Below are positions 54,471 through 62,772 of a DNA stretch of 64,000 nt, one piece after another. Where the stretch lies: NCBI GenBank assembly GCA_963676295.2, contig CAXXJR010000029.1. The stretch is one strand, 5' to 3'. Positions within the stretch are counted from its first letter, which is position 1; every line of letters starts with the position of its first letter. Source of the stretch: Maridesulfovibrio sp963676295 (GTDB lineage Bacteria > Desulfobacterota > Desulfovibrionia > Desulfovibrionales > Desulfovibrionaceae). Position numbers and translations under genes: made by a program. The notes beneath the pieces were generated by a model. It was not told where the DNA came from and did not search any database. It saw only the letters and a program-made list of their open reading frames with translations.

Positions 54471-54516
54471 TGTCGCGGTTATTTCCAAACTGTCGCATCA
54501 ATTTCCAAAAATAACA
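54471..54516. repeat. Transposon end (distal): two tandem TnsB-type sites and terminal ACA
   Basis: Two copies of tgtcgc-n4-atttccaaa (54471 and 54491) are exactly 20 bp apart and are followed by aataaca, which ends the element. In reverse complement each contains GGAAAT-n6-GCGACA, the same core as at the other end. Two sites in close tandem here contrast with three sites at 54-bp spacing at the tns-proximal end. Confidence 0.85.
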
Positions 54517-54521
54517 CCCGC
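54517..54521. repeat. Target site duplication, second copy (cccgc)
   Basis: Directly adjoins the terminal ACA and is identical to 22173-22177. The next bases continue the comM reading frame. Confidence 0.95.
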
Positions 54522-55380
54522 CGCCAATCATCCCTGCATCTGAAATTGTATGATGCGGTGAACGAAATGGACGAGTAACTATCAGTGCTTTATCACGATC
54601 AAGCTGACCGGACACACTGTAAATCTTAGTTACTTCAAGAGCTTCTTCAAAAACAAGTGGGGGAAGAACGGTAGGAATCCTTTTGGCAAGCATGGTTTTA
54701 CCACTGCCGGGAGGACCTATAAAAAGTATATTATGATTACCGGCTGCGCCGATTTCAATTGCCCGTTTAGCATGCTCCTGCCCTTTCACTTCAGCAAAAT
54801 CGAGCTCGAAGCTCTGACGTCCGGCCCAAAGCTTTTTCGTATCAACAACTGTGGGCTCAAGTTGTTCTTCACTTAGCAAAAATTTTACCAGATGCGAAAG
54901 AGATGAAATCCCGTAAACATCAAGCCCTTCTACAACTGCCGCTTCGTGAGCATTAGAAGTTCCGACGATAAGCCCTTTTGCGCCTTTTTTGCGTGCTTCA
55001 AGGGCTAGAGATAAAACCCCGTGTACAGGTTTTACTTCTCCAGCCAATGAAAGTTCACCTGCCAAAAACCATCCTTCAAGAAGATTTTGATCAATAATTC
55101 CAGCAGCACCAAGCAAGGCCACGGCTAAAGGGAGGTCATATGCAGAACCGGCTTTTCGAATATCAGCAGGCGCTAAGTTTACAGTAATTCGTGATGGAGG
55201 GAGACGATACCCGCTGTTCTTAAGAGCCGAAAAAACACGCTCTTTACTTTCTTTAACAGCTCCTTCGGCAAGTCCTACCATAGTAAAGGCAGGCATCCCC
55301 TGTCTGGCAAGGTCTACTTCAAGATCAACTTTAAAGGCATCAATGCCCATCAGGGCAGCACAGGCAACTTTGGATATCAA
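54517..55380 (-). pseudogene. comM: comM/yifB, 5' half, interrupted by the transposon
   Basis: It encodes the first 288 residues of ComM/YifB: the N-terminal Lon-like domain MISKVACAALMGIDAFKVDL and the start of the AAA+ domain with Walker A GPPGSGKT, up to SDAGMIGGG. The open frame runs on 60 bp into the element and adds 19 unrelated residues before a stop at 54457. The product would keep Walker A and lack Walker B, so helicase activity must be lost. Its normal continuation is at 22177 and downstream. Confidence 0.95.
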
Positions 55381-55535
55381 CGGGAACTCCTTTAATTACA
55401 AGTCCCCAAGTGAGTTATATACTCTCTGTTATAATGTAAAGAACTACACTGAAAACAATAAAAACAGGCTTGTATTTGAAGCAGTATCCGCACATATAAT
55501 CAAAACTTTATGCAAGTCAGACTGCTCGCTGCGCT

Positions 55536-55928
55536 CTACTTAATTGTAGCGTTAATGATATCATGCCCATACGAATTATCAATTGAGCACAGCCAAACAT
55601 CATCAGAAGATCTATTAAACACATATGTAGCCTTGCGCTCTATCGAAGGAAAACCGGGGCCAGAAATAAGTGTATTGGCGAGTACTAAAGCAGTATCACC
55701 GGACTCAAGAATTTCCATACCATTTTGTTTAACCTGAAGGCCATTTTTGAAGTATACCGCAATTTTTTTAAACGCCTGAAGAATTGCATCTTTACCTACA
55801 GCGTTGAGGCCAGGAGTAACAACAAGAATTGCGTCTTCTGAGTAGATATCCATCAATGTTTCAAAATCTTCAGCAATTATCGCTTTATCTGCTTTTTCTA
55901 TTTGTATCTCTACGGGATGGCGGCTCAC
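55536..55928 (-). CDS. SnoaL/DUF4440-like NTF2-fold protein
   Basis: 130 residues from a GTG at 55928 that follows AAAAGGAG by 7 bp; the longer frame to 55985 has no ribosome binding site. The sequence DKAIIAEDFETLMDIYSEDAI then GKDAILQAFKKIA is typical of NTF2-like proteins of the SgcJ/DUF4440 sort, which may be small enzymes or ligand-binding proteins. Transcribed in the same direction as comM, 155 bp upstream of it. Confidence 0.72.
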   Translation of the reverse strand: MSRHPVEIQIEKADKAIIAEDFETLMDIYSEDAILVVTPGLNAVGKDAILQAFKKIAVYFKNGLQVKQNGMEILESGDTALVLANTLISGPGFPSIERKATYVFNRSSDDVWLCSIDNSYGHDIINATIK

Positions 55929-56103
55929 TCCATAACTCCTTTTCAATTTAACAAGCCCACAAGGATAAAAAGTCCATTTATTCAACGAGATTATAGTTTA
56001 TAAATCTTTTATTAAGTAATGAATGTCAAGTAATATTGAGATGTTAAATCTGCAAATTGAGCTTATAATATGCAACACGCTGCGTCAGGTCTTCGTGACA
56101 AAA

Positions 56104-56655
56104 CTAATCTTCTTCTTTTTCATTCTTCACGTTCGTATCAGTTTCAACTTCCGGATCAGCCTTTTCATCACTTTCACTCTTTTCACCAGTTCCAGTCTTG
56201 GCCTTCACCTTTTCCCAATCAGCTTTAACCTTATCTTTAAAATTCTCAGGCCTATTTTTGTTTTCCTGTAAATATTTTACAACCTTAAAATCATACTGAA
56301 GGATATGTTCAATCAGCCAGTTTGAAATAAATTCTTTATAATCTTCAGGTGTCAAATTTTCGTGACGAAAACGAGCATATTGAAACGACTTAACTTTCTT
56401 TTTAAGTTCATCATGTTTTGCTCTATGCTTATTAAGCTCAGTATACTCAATTTCTTCCATAAAGGCTTCCTCTGCAGAAAAATGGAAAAGAGTATACTCC
56501 TTTAACTTTGAAAGTATTGTTGTAATGGCATCTTCATCCTGCCCATGCTGCAAAGCATCTAAGAGCAAACTCATTATGCGTAAAAGCTCTTTGTGATGTT
56601 TATCTAATTCTGCAACACCTAAGCTTAATGATTCATTCCATTCTATTTTTGCCAC
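56104..56655 (-). CDS. Bacteriohemerythrin with charged C-terminal tail
   Basis: 183 residues. The diiron ligands are visible in the hemerythrin four-helix bundle: H20/H21 near ELDKHHKELL, H58 and E62 in FHFSAEEAFM, H77 and H81 in KHRAKHDEL, and the late IEHILQYD. The family binds oxygen reversibly, for storage or sensing in anaerobes. After residue 135 the tail is strongly charged (EKVKAKTGTGEKSESDEKAD), longer than in typical single-domain members. Confidence 0.93.
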   Translation of the reverse strand: MAKIEWNESLSLGVAELDKHHKELLRIMSLLLDALQHGQDEDAITTILSKLKEYTLFHFSAEEAFMEEIEYTELNKHRAKHDELKKKVKSFQYARFRHENLTPEDYKEFISNWLIEHILQYDFKVVKYLQENKNRPENFKDKVKADWEKVKAKTGTGEKSESDEKADPEVETDTNVKNEKEED

Positions 56656-56750
56656 CTACAACAGCTCCGCTATAAATATTCAAGCATACGAAAACTTACC
56701 TCTACGCTTTAATATGGCTGACTAACAGAAGCATAGCAACTAGTTTTCAT

Positions 56751-56787
56751 AAAAAAAGAGAGTCCGTCATCAAATGACGGACTCTCT
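56751..56787 (-). terminator. Intrinsic terminator downstream of lepB
   Basis: A 14-bp perfect stem (56757-56770 with 56774-56787) with loop CAA, followed on the minus strand by seven T. It ends the lepA-lepB transcription unit. Confidence 0.92.
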
Positions 56788-56850
56788 ATAGTAAACACAA
56801 AACAAATCTTAAAAGCAAAAGGCTGATTCTAAATAACTACGCTATTCTAT

Positions 56851-57453
56851 TTAGTGGAGGATATGCCCTATACGATCCCAGCGCACGGTATTAGGCCCGC
56901 CCCATGACCAGTATAAAATCCAAGCCTTGCCCAAAATATTATCACGAGGGACGTTCCCCCAAAATCTTGAATCATTGGACCCGTCTCTATTATCACCCAT
57001 TACAAAATATTCCCCCTCCGGAATATGGCGCGGAGGCATATTATCTCTCAGTGCAGAGATATGATCCTTATCTATAAACTGTGTATACGGCTCAATCAGT
57101 TCCTTACCGTTTACAAAAACTTTCTTATTTTTAATTTCAACAGTATCGCCAGGAACACCGATTACCCTTTTGATATAATCTTTGCTGGGATCACCCGGAT
57201 ATCTAAACACAATAATATCCTTATATTCAGGATCGCCCATTTTGATCAAAACTTTTGAAGTGAACGGAACTTTAACTCCATAAGTAAACTTATTTACCAG
57301 AAGATGATCTCCGATCTGAAGAGTCTGCAACATGGAACCGGAAGGTATTTTAAAAGCCTGAACTATAAAAGTTCTTATAAAAAGGGCCAATAAAAGGGCA
57401 ATAAAAAGGGCCTCAATATACTCTTTAACGGTACTCTGCCATCTGGGATTCAT
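56851..57453 (-). CDS. lepB: Signal peptidase I
   Basis: 200 residues. One N-terminal membrane helix (about 12-32), then the catalytic serine S40 in PSGSM and lysine K95 in DYIKRVIGVPGD, and the GDNRDGSNDSRFWG box E near residue 153. It cleaves signal peptides of secreted proteins at the outer face of the inner membrane. Downstream of lepA by 63 bp, the classic lepA-lepB pair. Confidence 0.97.
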   Translation of the reverse strand: MNPRWQSTVKEYIEALFIALLLALFIRTFIVQAFKIPSGSMLQTLQIGDHLLVNKFTYGVKVPFTSKVLIKMGDPEYKDIIVFRYPGDPSKDYIKRVIGVPGDTVEIKNKKVFVNGKELIEPYTQFIDKDHISALRDNMPPRHIPEGEYFVMGDNRDGSNDSRFWGNVPRDNILGKAWILYWSWGGPNTVRWDRIGHILH

Positions 57454-57516
57454 TCTGTTCGTCCTTATAAAATTCCAAAGGTAGCCCCTTGGAAATATCG
57501 TTTTTTTAACCGTGAC

Positions 57517-59322
57517 CTATTCGTCTCCGGCCTTTAGTACTACAAGGAAAGCTTCCTGCGGAATTTCGATATTCCCCATCTTCTTCATACGCTTCTTACC
57601 TTCCTTCTGTTTTTCCAGAAGTTTGCGTTTACGGGAAATATCTCCGCCGTAACACTTGGCAATAACGTTTTTCCTAAACGGGGCGACTCGTTCTTTCGCA
57701 ATAATTTTTCTGGCAATTGCAGCCTGAATTACAACTTCAAACATCTGACGCGGAATAGCTCTTTTGAGCTTCAAAGCAAGACTTCTACCATGTGCATATG
57801 CCGAATCTTTATGAACAATCACTGAAAAGGCATCAACCGGCTCAGTGTTAATCAAAATGTCAAGTTTAACAAGATTCGAGACACGATAATCAATAATTTC
57901 ATAATCGAGCGAGGCATAACCTTTCGTGTGAGACTTCAATTTATCAAAGAAATCATACATAATTTCCGCGAAAGGAACTTCGTAAGTAATAATAACTCTT
58001 GATGAAGAAAGATAGCGCATATCCTTCTGAATACCGCGTTTTTCTTCGCAAAGTTTAAGAACAGCTCCGACATATTCATTCGGGACATGAATTTCCAAAC
58101 GGCAATAAGGCTCAGAAAGAGATTCCAACTCCGTGGATTCAGGCATTTTGCTGGGGTTATCAATTTCAAGGACAGTGCCGTCAATAAGCTTTGCCTGATA
58201 GATAACCGAAGGAGCTGTTGCAATCAATTTAGCCTGAAATTCACGCTCCAACCGCTCCTGAATAATCTCCATGTGCAAAAGTCCAAGAAAACCACAACGG
58301 AAACCAAATCCTAAAGCAGTGGAAGACTCAGGCTCATACGAAAAGGCCGTATCATTAAGCTGTAACTTTTCAAGTGCGCCTTTTAAAGGCTCATATTCGG
58401 CAGGTTCAACCGGATACAATCCGCAAAAGACCATTGCCTTAACTTCCTGAAAACCGGGGAAAGGCTCTTCAACAGGATCAGATGCAAGAGTAATTGTGTC
58501 CCCGACAGGAGCATCAGTGAGTTCTTTCATGCTGGCACACAGAAAACCAACTTCACCAGCACTAAGACTTTTAACACTAAGAGCTTCAGGAGAATAAACA
58601 CCTAAAGAGGTGACATCAAAAATAGACTTGGAAGAAAAGATTTGAATCTTATCACCCTTTTTAATTGTTCCATCCAAAATACGGAAAAGAACAACTACGC
58701 CCTGATATGAATCGTACCAAGAATCAAAAATAAGAGCTTTAAGCGGCTTATTCGGATCTCCTACCGGAGCAGGAAGAGTCTTTACGATTGATTCAAGGAC
58801 CTTATCCACATTAAGGCCTGTTTTCGCGCTTATCATGAGCGGATCAGTACAATCCAGACCGATAATTTCTTCAATTTCACCGGCAACCCTGTCAACATCA
58901 GCACTGGCCAGATCAACTTTATTTAAAACAGGAATAATTTCAAGATCATGATCAAGAGCCAGGTAAACATTGGCAAGAGTCTGTGCTTCTACGCCCTGCG
59001 TTGCATCAACAACGAGCAAAGCGCCGTCAGAAGCGGCAAGACTACGCGAAACTTCATAACTGAAGTCAACATGACCGGGAGTATCGATCAGGTTAAGGAT
59101 ATAATCCTCACCATCTGAACCTTTATAAGGGATACGTACACTCTGAGCTTTAATTGTAATTCCACGCTCACGCTCAAGATCCATTTTATCAAGATATTGT
59201 GCTTTTTTTTCGCGATCCCCGACAAGGCCGGTGATTTCAAGGATACGGTCAGCCAAAGTTGACTTACCATGATCGATATGCGCGATAATACTGAAATTTC
59301 TTATATTTGATTTTTTTACCAT
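57517..59322 (-). CDS. lepA: Elongation factor 4 (LepA)
   Basis: 601 residues from the ATG at 59322, which gives MVKKSNIRNFSIIAHIDHGK, the usual LepA start; an ATG at 59343 is possible, and no strong ribosome binding site decides. The G1 motif AHIDHGKST and the DTPGH motif mark a translational GTPase; the C-terminal RKRLLEKQKEGKKRMK tail is LepA-specific. It back-translocates or remodels stalled ribosomes. Confidence 0.96.
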   Translation of the reverse strand: MVKKSNIRNFSIIAHIDHGKSTLADRILEITGLVGDREKKAQYLDKMDLERERGITIKAQSVRIPYKGSDGEDYILNLIDTPGHVDFSYEVSRSLAASDGALLVVDATQGVEAQTLANVYLALDHDLEIIPVLNKVDLASADVDRVAGEIEEIIGLDCTDPLMISAKTGLNVDKVLESIVKTLPAPVGDPNKPLKALIFDSWYDSYQGVVVLFRILDGTIKKGDKIQIFSSKSIFDVTSLGVYSPEALSVKSLSAGEVGFLCASMKELTDAPVGDTITLASDPVEEPFPGFQEVKAMVFCGLYPVEPAEYEPLKGALEKLQLNDTAFSYEPESSTALGFGFRCGFLGLLHMEIIQERLEREFQAKLIATAPSVIYQAKLIDGTVLEIDNPSKMPESTELESLSEPYCRLEIHVPNEYVGAVLKLCEEKRGIQKDMRYLSSSRVIITYEVPFAEIMYDFFDKLKSHTKGYASLDYEIIDYRVSNLVKLDILINTEPVDAFSVIVHKDSAYAHGRSLALKLKRAIPRQMFEVVIQAAIARKIIAKERVAPFRKNVIAKCYGGDISRKRKLLEKQKEGKKRMKKMGNIEIPQEAFLVVLKAGDE

Positions 59323-59738
59323 ATTAAAACGGTCGACGTTCATATTGCAGAACTGCCGGCTCCTTAAATTTAACGTTATTTTGCCACAAGGATATGGCCC
59401 AAAGCGAGATCTTATTACGGTATTTGCTTCATACTGTCTAATACGTAATGCCACTCCAAATCAAACAAAAGAATGACCGAATAAAGCAGGCTCACAACTA
59501 AGCCGAAAGGATATGGATTTAACTTGATAAATTCGATAGATATTTTTTACAAAAAAGATTGATTGATCCATCAAATTACATTAGTGATAAAATCAAGTCC
59601 TCAAAGAAAAATTTAAGTACTAATCACTCAGTACTTCAGATATAAGCTGCTAGAAATCTTCAACTGAAAAACGCATTAAATCTCATTTTTGTGTATAAAT
59701 ATATGCCATTTCAGGCCGTAGTTTATTGTATTCAGGAA
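59323..59738. other. Intergenic stretch, no gene seen
   Basis: 416 bp between the lepA start and the end of the next minus-strand gene. It should hold the lepA promoter. It is A/T-rich around 59520-59640; I see no convincing small gene, hairpin or repeat. Confidence 0.5.
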
Positions 59739-60158
59739 TTAGACCTTGCCCAGAGCTCTTCCGGGCTGTGAACTGTTCAGCGAACTAGACTGCTGCGTAT
59801 AAGCCGAGATAGCTCGACTTAACTTATAACCTGAATTACTTGAATTATATGGTACAGGATCCTCGGAAAGAGCTGTTTGAGTTTGCATTAGATATTTCGC
59901 AACCTCTTGAACATCACTCTCTTCGCTCTGAGTACGGGGATATGATTTTGACCGAAACTCCTGCGACGCAACTTGTGCTTCGCTTGGTTCAAACTCGAGG
60001 TCCTTTGCAGTGAAACTTACGCCCAGTTTCCCCAGATTCAGTCCAAAACTACGTGTTTTAACACGTGCCTGTACGTTTTCTGGCGCGGCGTCAGTTTGCA
60101 CGGCCCACTTCTGGGCATTTTCTGCATATAAATTTACGGACTGTGCTGCTATTCGCAT
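59739..60158 (-). CDS. Hypothetical protein, unknown function
   Basis: 139 residues from the ATG at 60158, preceded by GGAG; a longer frame to 60257 lacks a ribosome binding site. The first 60 residues contain MRIAAQSVNLYAENAQKWAV and a VKTRSFGLNLGKLGVSF stretch; the second half is polar and rich in Ser, Gln and Asn, with no membrane segment or cysteine. I do not recognise a family. It is isolated between lepA and nfnA. Confidence 0.55.
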   Translation of the reverse strand: MRIAAQSVNLYAENAQKWAVQTDAAPENVQARVKTRSFGLNLGKLGVSFTAKDLEFEPSEAQVASQEFRSKSYPRTQSEESDVQEVAKYLMQTQTALSEDPVPYNSSNSGYKLSRAISAYTQQSSSLNSSQPGRALGKV

Positions 60159-60438
60159 TAAATTCTCCACTAAAGAAACCGATCCACGAAAACATAAAAC
60201 AACAGCCTGCCTGCGTAGGCAGCCCGCCGTTCCTGCGGCATTACCGCAATCATCCATGAAGGATACGTGGGATTTTCGGCTTCCATCCGTGGAAGCAGCT
60301 AAAATAAAGTACCAAAGTACTGTTTTAAATATAATACGTTAAATCAGTTTTGGCAAGTACGGTAAATGACTTAGTTCCTTGCTTTATGAGGGCCAAAGAC
60401 TTATCTTTCCTCACTAAACTCAAGCGATGTAGGAGACT

Positions 60439-61278
60439 ATGAGCAACAAAATTCTTCGAAAAAAGGCACTGATTCCAGGCCAGACAAGCATGCTGGTTAT
60501 CCATGCACCTCAAATTGCCAAAAAGGCAAAACCGGGCAACTTCGTCATCCTTCGTATCCATGACAAAGGGGAACGTGTTCCTCTGACTATTGCAGATACG
60601 GATCAGGATGCCGGAACAATCACCATTGTTTACCTCGTTGTTGGTAAAAGTTCGGCACTTCTTGAAACACTGAAAGAAGGCGACACCATCCTTGACGTCT
60701 GCGGACCTCTCGGAAAACCTACTCATATTGAGAAATGCGGTACGGTCATATGTGTAGGCGGCGGAACCGGAATTGCCGCCATGCATCATATCGCCAAAGG
60801 ACACCACAGAGCAGGCAACCACGTTGTCGCAATCGTCGGTGCCAGAAGCAAAGACCTGCTCCTGTTCTGTGATGAACTCGGTGGATTCTGTCCTGAACTT
60901 CTGATCGCAACTGACGATGGAAGTACCGGACACAAAGGATTTGTCACCGAAGTTCTCCGTGACCGTCTTGAAAAAGATAAAGAAGTGGCAGAAGTTGTCG
61001 CCATCGGGCCCGTGCCTATGATGGAAGCCGTTTCCAAAGTCACAAAACCTTTCGGAGTAAGGACTGTAGTAAGTCTTAACTCTATTATGGTTGACGGAGT
61101 CGGAATGTGCGGAGCCTGCCGCTGCAATGTAGGCGGAGAAACCCGTTTTGCATGTGTCGACGGCCCGGAATTCGACGGACACAAAGTAGATTTTAACGAA
61201 CTCAGAATGCGCCTTGCCCAGTATAAAAACCAGGAAAACGAATCAATGGATTTGTTCAGGAGCAAGCATGGTAAATAA
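60439..61278 (+). CDS. nfnA: NfnA-like FAD/[2Fe-2S] subunit of NADH-dependent ferredoxin:NADP oxidoreductase
   Basis: 279 residues, ferredoxin-NADP reductase fold. The NAD-binding stretch VICVGGGTGIAAMHHIAKG and the C-terminal cysteine set MCGACRCNVGGETRFACVDG, which holds the [2Fe-2S] centre, match the NfnA/SudB/dihydroorotate-dehydrogenase electron-transfer family. With the next gene it forms the electron-bifurcating transhydrogenase common in anaerobes. AGGAG precedes the ATG. Its 3' end overlaps the nfnB start by 11 bp. Confidence 0.9.
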   Translation: MSNKILRKKALIPGQTSMLVIHAPQIAKKAKPGNFVILRIHDKGERVPLTIADTDQDAGTITIVYLVVGKSSALLETLKEGDTILDVCGPLGKPTHIEKCGTVICVGGGTGIAAMHHIAKGHHRAGNHVVAIVGARSKDLLLFCDELGGFCPELLIATDDGSTGHKGFVTEVLRDRLEKDKEVAEVVAIGPVPMMEAVSKVTKPFGVRTVVSLNSIMVDGVGMCGACRCNVGGETRFACVDGPEFDGHKVDFNELRMRLAQYKNQENESMDLFRSKHGK

Positions 61279-62692
61279 AAAAAAGTTCAACCCTACCCGT
61301 ACTCCGATGCCGGAACAACCGGCAGATGTCCGCAACAAAAACTTCAAAGAAGTAGCTTTAGGTTACAGCCGCGAGCAGGCTATTGAAGAAGCAAGCCGCT
61401 GCATCCAGTGTAAGGTCCCAATGTGCCAGAAAGGCTGTCCTGTTGAAATTGATATTAAAGGTTTCATCGGGCATCTGGCCGCAGGAGATATTCCTTCCGC
61501 ATATAAAGTTATCAAACAGACTAATGCTCTACCGGCAGTCTGCGGACGAGTCTGTCCGCAGGAGAATCAGTGCGAAGGCTCCTGTATTCTCGGTAAAAAG
61601 CATGAACCTGTTGCCATCGGCCGTCTTGAAAGATTTGTTGCCGACACTTTCGACAGCGACTCTGCCTGTGAAATGATCACAGGTGACACAGCGTGTAGCC
61701 TGCCCAACGAGCATGTAAAAGTAGCCTGCATAGGTTCAGGGCCTTCCAGCCTTACTGTTGCCGGATATCTTGCCGCCCGCGGCGTTCCAGTCACAATTTA
61801 CGAAGCTCTGCATGAAATCGGCGGAGTTCTTGTTTATGGTATTCCTGAATTCAGACTCCCTAAATCCATTGTCTCCCGCGAAGTCGGAGCACTCTGGGCC
61901 AAAGGTGTTACCTTTCTTCCAAACTGGGTCGGCGGCAAAACTGTCACGATTCAAGACCTTCTTGATGACGGTTACGATGCCGTTTTCATCGGCGTTGGAG
62001 CCGGGTTGCCATGGTTCCTGAACATCCCCGGTGAAAACCTTGTCGGTGTTTACTCTTCCAACGAGTATTTAACCCGCATCAACCTAGGCCGTGCATACGA
62101 CTTTCCCAACTACGATACTCCTGCTCCGAGACCACGCAATGTTGCGGTTGTCGGCGGCGGTAACGTTGCCATGGACGCAGCCCGCACCGCCCTCAGACTC
62201 GGCGCGGAAAATGTCTATATTACTTATCGTCGTACTCAGGATGAAATGCCTGCCAGACGTGAAGAGCTTCATCACGCAATTGAAGAAGGCGTAAAGCTTG
62301 AACTGCTGACTTCCCCTATCTCCATCAACGGTGATGAAAACTCGCATGTTAAGTCCATGACCTTACAGGTAATGGAACTTGGTGAGCCTGACGACTCCGG
62401 TCGTTGCAGACCTGTTCCAGTTGAAGGCAAAACCAAAGAACTCGAAGTTGACATGGTCATCCTTGCAGTCGGAACCGGAGCCAATCCGGTGCTTCTTGAA
62501 GCTACCCCCGGCCTGACCTTAAGCAAACGCGGATACATTGAAGCCGATCCTGAAACAGGTGAGACTTCTATTCCAAACGTTTTTGCCGGAGGCGACATCG
62601 TCGGAGGTTCAGCAACTGTAATCTCCGCCATGGGCGCAGGTAGAAAAGCTGCTAAAACCATTGCAGAACGCTTGAAAGTAGAATTCGAATAA
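61268..62692 (+). CDS. nfnB: NfnB-like (GltD-type) subunit of NADH-dependent ferredoxin:NADP oxidoreductase
   Basis: 474 residues from the ATG at 61268 with CAGGAG ahead. The N-terminal cysteine cluster CIQCKVPMCQKGCPVEID and VCPQENQCEGSC bind Fe-S centres; the FAD motif CIGSGPSSLTVAGYLA and the NADPH motif AVVGGGNVAMDAARTALRLG follow. The arrangement is like glutamate synthase small subunit, but the partner gene shows the Nfn type. It ends at a strong terminator. Confidence 0.92.
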   Translation: MVNKKKFNPTRTPMPEQPADVRNKNFKEVALGYSREQAIEEASRCIQCKVPMCQKGCPVEIDIKGFIGHLAAGDIPSAYKVIKQTNALPAVCGRVCPQENQCEGSCILGKKHEPVAIGRLERFVADTFDSDSACEMITGDTACSLPNEHVKVACIGSGPSSLTVAGYLAARGVPVTIYEALHEIGGVLVYGIPEFRLPKSIVSREVGALWAKGVTFLPNWVGGKTVTIQDLLDDGYDAVFIGVGAGLPWFLNIPGENLVGVYSSNEYLTRINLGRAYDFPNYDTPAPRPRNVAVVGGGNVAMDAARTALRLGAENVYITYRRTQDEMPARREELHHAIEEGVKLELLTSPISINGDENSHVKSMTLQVMELGEPDDSGRCRPVPVEGKTKELEVDMVILAVGTGANPVLLEATPGLTLSKRGYIEADPETGETSIPNVFAGGDIVGGSATVISAMGAGRKAAKTIAERLKVEFE

Positions 62693-62711
62693 AATTCCTT
62701 AATAGCAAACG

Positions 62712-62750
62712 AAAAAATCCCCCGTCAGAGTTTCTGACGGGGGATTTTTT
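62712..62750. terminator. Bidirectional terminator between nfnB and the cysteine desulfidase gene
   Basis: An 18-bp stem (62712-62729 with 62733-62750) with a 3-nt loop, A-run on one side and T-run on the other. It therefore works for nfnB on the plus strand and for the converging gene on the minus strand. Confidence 0.93.
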
Positions 62751-62772
62751 TGTGAGACAATTTATATCAGAT

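Larger units (their letters stand above)
22178..54516. mobile_element. Tn7-like transposon (Tn6022-type) inserted in comM, carrying an aryl-polyene-type cluster
   Basis: 32,339 bp, bounded by TGT at 22178 and ACA at 54516 with 5-bp direct repeats outside. The terminal 28 bp of the two ends are imperfect inverted repeats sharing AAAT-GAT-CGACAGT, with spaces marking variable bases. It encodes tnsA, tnsB, tnsC, tniQ and a zinc-ribbon selector at one end, a probable TnsE-like protein at the other, and a biosynthetic cargo between. The element is visibly richer in A+T than the flanks. All transposition genes look intact and the ends look complete, so it may still be mobile, or was so recently. 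Confidence 0.95.

Noticed and set aside
54471..54510. Tandem 20-bp repeats as a miniature CRISPR array
   Set aside because: There are no spacers between unlike repeats and the core matches the opposite transposon end; no cas genes or guide-like repeat lie in the element.
55343..55737. Plus-strand frames upstream of comM and over the SnoaL-like gene
   Set aside because: They oppose a better supported minus-strand gene and show no recognisable sequence.
60325..61182. 285-codon open frame on the minus strand opposite nfnA
   Set aside because: nfnA on the plus strand has full family motifs and a ribosome binding site; the antisense frame is composition-driven.
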